9,304 bases of DNA. Origin: Pseudomonadota bacterium. Its GTDB lineage: Bacteria; Pseudomonadota; Alphaproteobacteria; Rhizobiales; Tepidamorphaceae. Location: assembly GCA_023435545.1 (NCBI GenBank), contig JAEYRQ010000428.1, positions 1-9,304 on the forward strand, written 5' to 3'. A program made the position numbers and the translations under genes. Each line of letters begins with the position of its first letter. The stretch's first letter is position 1. Below are positions 5,356 to 9,304 of this stretch, in pieces. The notes below the pieces were generated by a model, which worked only from the letters and a program-made list of their open reading frames with translations, did no database searches and was not told the origin of the DNA.

Positions 5356-6099
5356 TCATCCGCCTGTGGGCGAGAAGCGGCCGACCAGCTGGCGGGCGGC
5401 GCCCGGATTGATCAACTCGACCCAGGTGATCGGCATACGCCCGTACCAGGTTCGGCGCTCGACCAGCAGGCAGGCATCGCGAGCGCCTATTCCCAGCAGT
5501 CGTGCGGTCTCGGCATCGGCGTTGACCGCGCGGATCAGGTGCTCGGCGTCGGTCCAGGCGACGGTGTCGAGCAGCCAGCGCCCCGGCGCGGTCCCGCGAA
5601 AGTCGCGTCGGGCGACGCCGGGAGCGGCCGCCTGGTTGATCAGCCGTCGCTCGAGCTGGACCGGGCCGCCGTCGGCACGATGGACGCCGACAATCTCGAC
5701 GATTTCCTCACCCGGATCGACGCCGAGCCGAGCCGCATCTTCGGCATCGGCGGGACTGAGACGTCTGGAAACCTCGTCGAAGAGATAGGCCTGGCCAGCG
5801 CGTGTGACCTCGGCACCGATGTCCCAGATCTCCATGACCGCGCGCTCGGGCGGCCGGTGGGCGACGAAGCTTCCGTGCCGGCGGCGGCGGACGATCAGCC
5901 CCTCGTCGGCGAGCGAGGTCAGCGCCTTGTTCACGGTCATCCGCGCGGCGCCGAACATCTCCGTCAATTCAGCCTCAGAGGGGATGCGGGCGCCGGGCTT
6001 CCAGTCGCCGCAGATGATCGGGCGGGCAAGCGCCCGGCGGATCTGCTGGTAGACCGCGCCGGTGCCATCGAGGACCGGCGGACGGTCACGCGGGCTCAT
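5356..6099 (-). CDS. hutC: Histidine utilization repressor HutC (GntR family)
   Basis: This 247-residue transcription factor has an N-terminal GntR winged helix-turn-helix (about 15-80: YQQIRRALARPIICGDWKPG, then IPSEAELTEMFGAARMTVNKAL, then GLIVRRRRHGSFVA) and a C-terminal UTRA ligand domain (about 98-240, including PVQLERRLIN and the WVELINP end). In the HutC family urocanate binds the UTRA domain and releases the protein from operators of the hut genes. The ATG at 6097-6099 overlaps the hutF stop as ATGA, so translation is probably coupled to hutF and the repressor would control its own synthesis through the site upstream of hutF. The frame stays open upstream inside hutF, but only this start gives the family length. 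Confidence 0.93.
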   Translation of the reverse strand: MSPRDRPPVLDGTGAVYQQIRRALARPIICGDWKPGARIPSEAELTEMFGAARMTVNKALTSLADEGLIVRRRRHGSFVAHRPPERAVMEIWDIGAEVTRAGQAYLFDEVSRRLSPADAEDAARLGVDPGEEIVEIVGVHRADGGPVQLERRLINQAAAPGVARRDFRGTAPGRWLLDTVAWTDAEHLIRAVNADAETARLLGIGARDACLLVERRTWYGRMPITWVELINPGAARQLVGRFSPTGG

Positions 6100-7463
6100 G
6101 CCAGAAGCCCCGCCATGACGCGCCGGTAGCGCGTCAGCAGCGCATCGCGTCGCACGTGGCGTCCGTCGCGGACCACATGGGCGCCGCCGGCCCAGACATC
6201 GCGGACGCCGGCGACGTCGGCGGAGAACACCCAGCCGTCGATCCAGGTATCGCCCGAGGCCGCGCACAGCGAGGGATGGTCCGGATCGAGGCGGACGATG
6301 TCGGCGCGCATGCCGGGCGCGATCGCTCCGGTGTTCCGCCCGAGCGCCTGCGCGCCGCCGGCGAGCGCCCGGTCGAGGAGTTGCCGGCCGGTCGAGCCCT
6401 CGCGGGTGGCGAGCGCGTTGCGCGACTGGTCGCGCAGGCGCTGGCTGTATTCGAGCGTGCGCAGTTCGGCAGCCGCCGAGATCTGGACGTTGGAATCGGT
6501 GCCGACACCGAAGCGTCCGCCTGCGCCGAGGAAGCGGACGCCGTCGAAGATGCCGTCGCCGAGACTGGACTCGGTGACGGGGCAAAGGCCCGCCACGGCG
6601 CCAGTCGCGGCGAAGCCGAGGGTCTCCTCCGGACGCATGTGGGTCGCGTGGATCGCGCACCAGCGCGGGTCCACCGGCTGGCAGGCGAGAAGCCACTGCA
6701 TCGGGCGGGCACCCGACCAGGCGAGGCAGTCGTCGCCCTCCTTCTGCTGCTCGGCCACATGGATGTGAACCGGTCCGTCTCCATACGACCTCACCAGATG
6801 GTCAAGTGCCGCAGGGGTCACCGCGCGCAGCGAATGCGGCGCGATGCCGAGGACGGCGCCGGCCAGGTCGCGGATCGCGGCGGCCGAGCCCTCCATCAGG
6901 CGCGCGAACCCGTCGAGTTCGGACAGGAACCGCCGCTGTCCATCAGTCGCGGCCGCCCCGCCGAAATTGCCGGTCTCGTAGAACACCGGCAGCAGCGTCA
7001 GGCCGATGCCGGTCTCGTTAGCTGCCGCAGCGATTCGGACCGCCATTTCCGCGGGATCTTCGTAGCGCGACCCGTCCAGCGCGTTGTGCAGGTAGTGGAA
7101 CTCGCCGACCGAGGTGAAGCCACCCTCCAGCATCTCGGCATAGAGCAGCCCGGCGATGGCCTCGACGTCGTCCGGGGTGAGGCGGGCGAGGAACCGGTAC
7201 ATGGTCTCGCGCCAGGTCCAGAAGCTGTCGGGCGAGGATCCGCGCCGCTCGGTGAGGCCGGCCATCGCCCGCTGGAAGGCATGGGAGTGGAGGTTGGCGA
7301 GGCCCGGCACCGCGGCGCCGGCGAACATATCGGCGTCGCCGCGCGGGGCGTTCGACGTGACGGCCGCGATCATCCCGTCGGGCCTGATCTCGACGCGTAC
7401 GGAACTCGCCCACCCGTCCGGCAGAAGTGCCGTCTCGAACCACAATGCCGTCGACATGGGCAT
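6096..7463 (-). CDS. hutF: Formimidoylglutamate deiminase HutF
   Basis: This 455-residue amidohydrolase-superfamily enzyme hydrolyses N-formimidoyl-L-glutamate to N-formyl-L-glutamate and ammonia in the cytoplasm, the fourth step of the five-step histidine pathway. Metal ligands are visible: H59 and H61 (NLHSHAFQRAM), H235 (VHIHVAEQ) and D323 (GTDSN). The spacing matches that of the zinc ligands recalled for Pseudomonas HutF with an offset of three. H272 in IHATH is also conserved. The start is MPM at 7463 with GAGG 5 nt upstream; the second ATG at 7457 has the same site 11 nt away and is an alternative. The last codons overlap hutC. HutF implies that HutG (formylglutamate amidohydrolase) should exist elsewhere; it is not in the window. 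Confidence 0.95.
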   Translation of the reverse strand: MPMSTALWFETALLPDGWASSVRVEIRPDGMIAAVTSNAPRGDADMFAGAAVPGLANLHSHAFQRAMAGLTERRGSSPDSFWTWRETMYRFLARLTPDDVEAIAGLLYAEMLEGGFTSVGEFHYLHNALDGSRYEDPAEMAVRIAAAANETGIGLTLLPVFYETGNFGGAAATDGQRRFLSELDGFARLMEGSAAAIRDLAGAVLGIAPHSLRAVTPAALDHLVRSYGDGPVHIHVAEQQKEGDDCLAWSGARPMQWLLACQPVDPRWCAIHATHMRPEETLGFAATGAVAGLCPVTESSLGDGIFDGVRFLGAGGRFGVGTDSNVQISAAAELRTLEYSQRLRDQSRNALATREGSTGRQLLDRALAGGAQALGRNTGAIAPGMRADIVRLDPDHPSLCAASGDTWIDGWVFSADVAGVRDVWAGGAHVVRDGRHVRRDALLTRYRRVMAGLLA

Positions 7464-7560
7464 GCCCGCCTCGTGACCGTTAATTGTATAGACATATCGC
7501 GGTGTGCCCGGTACGTATAGTCTCGACGGGACGGGGACACCTCGCGGGAGGCGGAAGGGG
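7464..7560. promoter_or_regulatory. Divergent hutF/hutI control region with HutC-type operator
   Basis: TGTATAGACA at 7485-7494 is a near-palindrome containing GTATAGAC, the GT-N4-AC pattern expected for the HutC/FarR branch of GntR repressors, and is the best operator candidate. TATAGT at 7516-7521 is a good -10 for hutI and would place the operator near the -35 region. On the minus strand TACAAT (7488 to 7483) is a candidate -10 for hutF and overlaps the operator itself. No good -35 box was found for either, so the promoters are less certain than the operator. The hutI ribosome binding site GGGAGG (7546-7551) is 9 nt before its ATG. Confidence 0.6.
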
Positions 7561-8769
7561 ATGCTGGCCGACCGGCTGTGGCACGACTGCCGCCTGATGA
7601 CCATGGCCGCCGACCGGCCCGGCTTGGGTATCATCGAGCAAGGTGTCGTGGCGAGCGTTGCCGGGCGCATCGTCTTCGCCGGCCCCGCCGACGAAATCCC
7701 TGCCGATCTGGATGCGCGCGAACGCATCGGCCTCGACGGCCGCTGGGTCAGCCCCGGCCTGATCGACTGCCACACCCACATCGTCCATGGCGGCGACCGC
7801 GCCCGCGAATTCGAGCTCAGGCTTGCCGGGGCAAGCTACGAGGAAATCGCGCGGGCAGGCGGCGGCATCGTCTCGACTGTGGCGGCGACGCGGGCCGCGA
7901 GCGAGGACGACCTCGTCGCTGGTGCCCTGCGCCGGCTCGAAGCGCTGATCGGTGAAGGCGTCACCACGATCGAGGTGAAGTCCGGCTACGGCCTCGAGCC
8001 GGAGAGCGAGATCCGCATGCTGCGCGCCGCCCGCCGGCTCGGCGAGGAGCGGCCAGTCTCGGTCGCGACCAGCTTCCTCGGCGCCCACGCGATCCCGCCG
8101 GAATTCGCCGGGGATGCCGACGGCTACATCCATTCGGTGTGCCGCAGGCAGCTCCCGGTCATCGCCGCCGACGGTCTCGCCGATGCGGTCGACGGCTTCT
8201 GCGAAGGCATCGCCTTCTCCACCGACCAGATGGCGCTGGTGTTCGATGCAGCGGAGGCGCTGGGACTCCCGGTGAAGCTGCATGCCGAACAACTCTCCAA
8301 TCTCGGCGGAGCGAAGCTGGCGGCCCGCTACGGCGCACTGTCGGCCGATCATCTGGAGTATCTCGACGAGGACGGCGTCGCGGCGATGGCGGAGGCCGGC
8401 TCCGTCGCGGTGCTGCTGCCGGGCGCGTTCTACTTCCTCCGAGAGACGCAGGCGCCGCCTGTCACCGCGCTCCGCCTCGCCGGCGTCCCGATCGCGGTGG
8501 CGACCGACTGCAACCCCGGCTCCTCGCCGCTGACCTCGCTCCTGCTCGCCATGAACATGGCAGCGACCCTGTTCCGGCTGACGGTGGAGGAATGCCTCGC
8601 CGGCGTCACCCGCAACGCCGCCCGCGCGCTCGGCCGGCTGGAGGAGACCGGCACGCTGGAGGCAGGCAAGTCCTGCGACCTGGCGATCTGGGACATCGAG
8701 CAGCCGGCCGAACTGGTCTACCGGATCGGGTTCAATCCGCTGCATGCCCGCGTCTGGAGGGGGATGTGA
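7561..8769 (+). CDS. hutI: Imidazolonepropionase HutI
   Basis: This 402-residue amidohydrolase opens 4-imidazolone-5-propanoate to N-formimidoyl-L-glutamate, the third step of histidine breakdown. Visible metal and substrate residues are H71 and H73 ([14 protein letters not shown]), the VKSGYGL loop (139-145), H241 and E243 (KLHAEQLSN), H264 (SADHLEYL) and D316 (VATDCNPG). The domain order and length are normal for the family. ATG 7561 is chosen over upstream in-frame codons because GGGAGG lies 9 nt upstream and the family starts close to this point. It is transcribed away from hutF/hutC, probably with hutH. The TGA at 8767-8769 shares its last base with the ATG of a small ORF that runs to hutH. 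Confidence 0.95.
   Translation: MLADRLWHDCRLMTMAADRPGLGIIEQGVVASVAGRIVFAGPADEIPADLDARERIGLDGRWVSPGLIDCHTHIVHGGDRAREFELRLAGASYEEIARAGGGIVSTVAATRAASEDDLVAGALRRLEALIGEGVTTIEVKSGYGLEPESEIRMLRAARRLGEERPVSVATSFLGAHAIPPEFAGDADGYIHSVCRRQLPVIAADGLADAVDGFCEGIAFSTDQMALVFDAAEALGLPVKLHAEQLSNLGGAKLAARYGALSADHLEYLDEDGVAAMAEAGSVAVLLPGAFYFLRETQAPPVTALRLAGVPIAVATDCNPGSSPLTSLLLAMNMAATLFRLTVEECLAGVTRNAARALGRLEETGTLEAGKSCDLAIWDIEQPAELVYRIGFNPLHARVWRGM
8756..8760 (+). promoter_or_regulatory. Consensus ribosome binding site in the hutI tail, aimed at the ATG at 8769
   Basis: GGAGG sits 8 nt before ATG 8769, the start of a 27-codon ORF, and about 89 nt before hutH, so it cannot serve hutH directly. Within hutI it encodes WRG, so its presence may also be codon chance. 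Confidence 0.5.
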
Positions 8770-8852
8770 TGCGGCCAGCCCTTTCCCTCGGCGCGGAAGG
8801 CGCCGCCGCGCCATACGCTCCGTCTCACCAGAGTTCTCAGGCCCTCCAATGA
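8769..8852 (+). CDS. Candidate 27-residue coupling peptide between hutI and hutH
   Basis: The ORF starts at ATG 8769-8771, overlapping the hutI stop by one base (TGATG), and ends at TGA 8850-8852, overlapping the hutH start (ATGA). It has a consensus ribosome binding site 8 nt upstream. The peptide ([11 protein letters not shown] at the start, SSQALQ at the end) has no membrane helix or recognisable motif. hutH itself lacks an evident ribosome binding site, so the ORF may act as a leader that hands ribosomes to hutH. A hairpin (GGCGCGG 8790-8796 with CCGCGCC 8806-8812) lies within it. It may be chance in a 79-bp spacer; the fit of both ends is the main argument. Confidence 0.4.
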   Translation: MRPALSLGAEGAAAPYAPSHQSSQALQ

Positions 8853-9304
8853 CCGCAACAACCATACTCCAGCCCGGTGCTGTGTCGCTCGACCAGCTCG
8901 AGCGCATCTACCGCGGCGCGGACATTCTGCGGCTCAATCCGGCCTGCCGGGCAGGCGTCGAGCGCAGCGCCCAGATCGTCGCCGAGGCGGCGGCCGGGGG
9001 TGAGGCCGTCTACGGCATCAACACCGGCTTCGGCAAGCTCGCCTCGACCCGCATCGCGCCGGCCGACACGGCCACCCTGCAGCGCAACCTGATCCTGTCG
9101 CACTGCTGCGGCGTCGGCGAGCCGCTGGCTGCACCCATCGTGCGGCTGATGATGGCATTGAAGCTCGTCTCGCTCGGACGCGGTGCGTCGGGCGTGCGCT
9201 GGGAGTTGATCGGGCTGATCGAGGCGATGCTGGAAAAGGGCGTCATCCCCGTCGTCCCCGCCCAGGGCTCGGTCGGTGCGTCCGGCGACCTCGCCCCACT
9301 CGCG
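8849..9304 (+). CDS. hutH: Histidine ammonia-lyase HutH, N-terminal 152 residues
   Basis: This is the first enzyme of histidine degradation, removing ammonia from L-histidine to give trans-urocanate, the HutC inducer. The visible part covers residues 1-152, about a third of the usual 500 or so. It includes [13 protein letters not shown] (about 64-76, with the catalytic-loop Tyr), [17 protein letters not shown] (about 85-101), and [13 protein letters not shown], in which A144-S145-G146 form the self-made MIO cofactor. The start at ATG 8849 gives the normal family N-terminus ([15 protein letters not shown]). No good Shine-Dalgarno site precedes it, and translation may depend on the small ORF ending there. 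The right edge cuts the gene; nothing suggests it is broken. Confidence 0.95.
   Translation, partial: MTATTILQPGAVSLDQLERIYRGADILRLNPACRAGVERSAQIVAEAAAGGEAVYGINTGFGKLASTRIAPADTATLQRNLILSHCCGVGEPLAAPIVRLMMALKLVSLGRGASGVRWELIGLIEAMLEKGVIPVVPAQGSVGASGDLAPLA

Noticed and set aside
6156..7520. 454-codon plus-strand frame opposite hutF
   Set aside because: It is the antisense shadow of a clearly identified enzyme; no motif is seen.
8790..8812. Hairpin between hutI and hutH as a terminator
   Set aside because: The 7-bp stem has a 9-nt loop and no U tract; hutH continues the pathway directly, so read-through is expected.
7480..8907. 475-codon minus-strand frame opposite hutI
   Set aside because: It is the antisense shadow of hutI, covers the promoter and operator region, and shows no domain.
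1..9304. CRISPR arrays, tRNA or rRNA genes, riboswitches
   Set aside because: No regularly spaced repeats, tRNA-like folds with conserved T-loops or known riboswitch cores were seen on either strand.

Overview
The window looks like chromosomal DNA of a high-G+C alphaproteobacterium, most likely of the Hyphomicrobiales (Rhizobiales). The grounds are the family content (a TauE/SafE protein paired with a TIGR02186/Alph_Pro_TM protein, a PdeM nuclease, and a five-step histidine pathway with HutF) and a CCCGGG-rich palindromic intergenic repeat of a kind I recall from that order. No genus is claimed.

Layout. (1) Positions 3-338 hold the C-terminal end of a protein with a peptidoglycan-binding domain. 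(2) Positions 449-4184 hold four closely spaced plus-strand membrane-protein genes, probably one operon: a TauE/SafE permease, a TIGR02186-type membrane-anchored protein, a DUF3429 protein and an SLC13/ArsB-type anion permease. (3) A palindromic repeat (4230-4252) lies between this operon and the convergent, minus-strand pdeM-type phosphoesterase gene (4333-5055). (4) A 66-residue membrane protein (5151-5351) follows. (5) From 5356 to the right edge is a histidine-utilisation cluster: hutC and hutF on the minus strand with overlapping stop and start, then a divergent control region with a HutC-type operator, then hutI and the first third of hutH on the plus strand. HutH makes urocanate, an unseen HutU would make imidazolone propionate, HutI opens it to formiminoglutamate, and HutF deiminates that to formylglutamate. 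HutC is expected to repress both arms until urocanate accumulates.

The most unusual item is a 261-bp element at 1383-1643, inserted two codons into the TIGR02186-type gene. It has imperfect 35-bp terminal inverted repeats (30 of 35 matching), a 3-bp TTA target duplication, no recognisable transposase and an internally palindromic structure. It adds exactly 87 sense codons (88 with the duplication), so the reading frame stays open from the original start codon, which has a good ribosome binding site. The ancestral signal peptide is now preceded by about 89 residues encoded almost wholly by the element. This is a MITE-like, in-frame, protein-coding insertion. A second item is a 27-codon ORF with a consensus ribosome binding site that bridges hutI and hutH exactly through overlapping stop and start codons.
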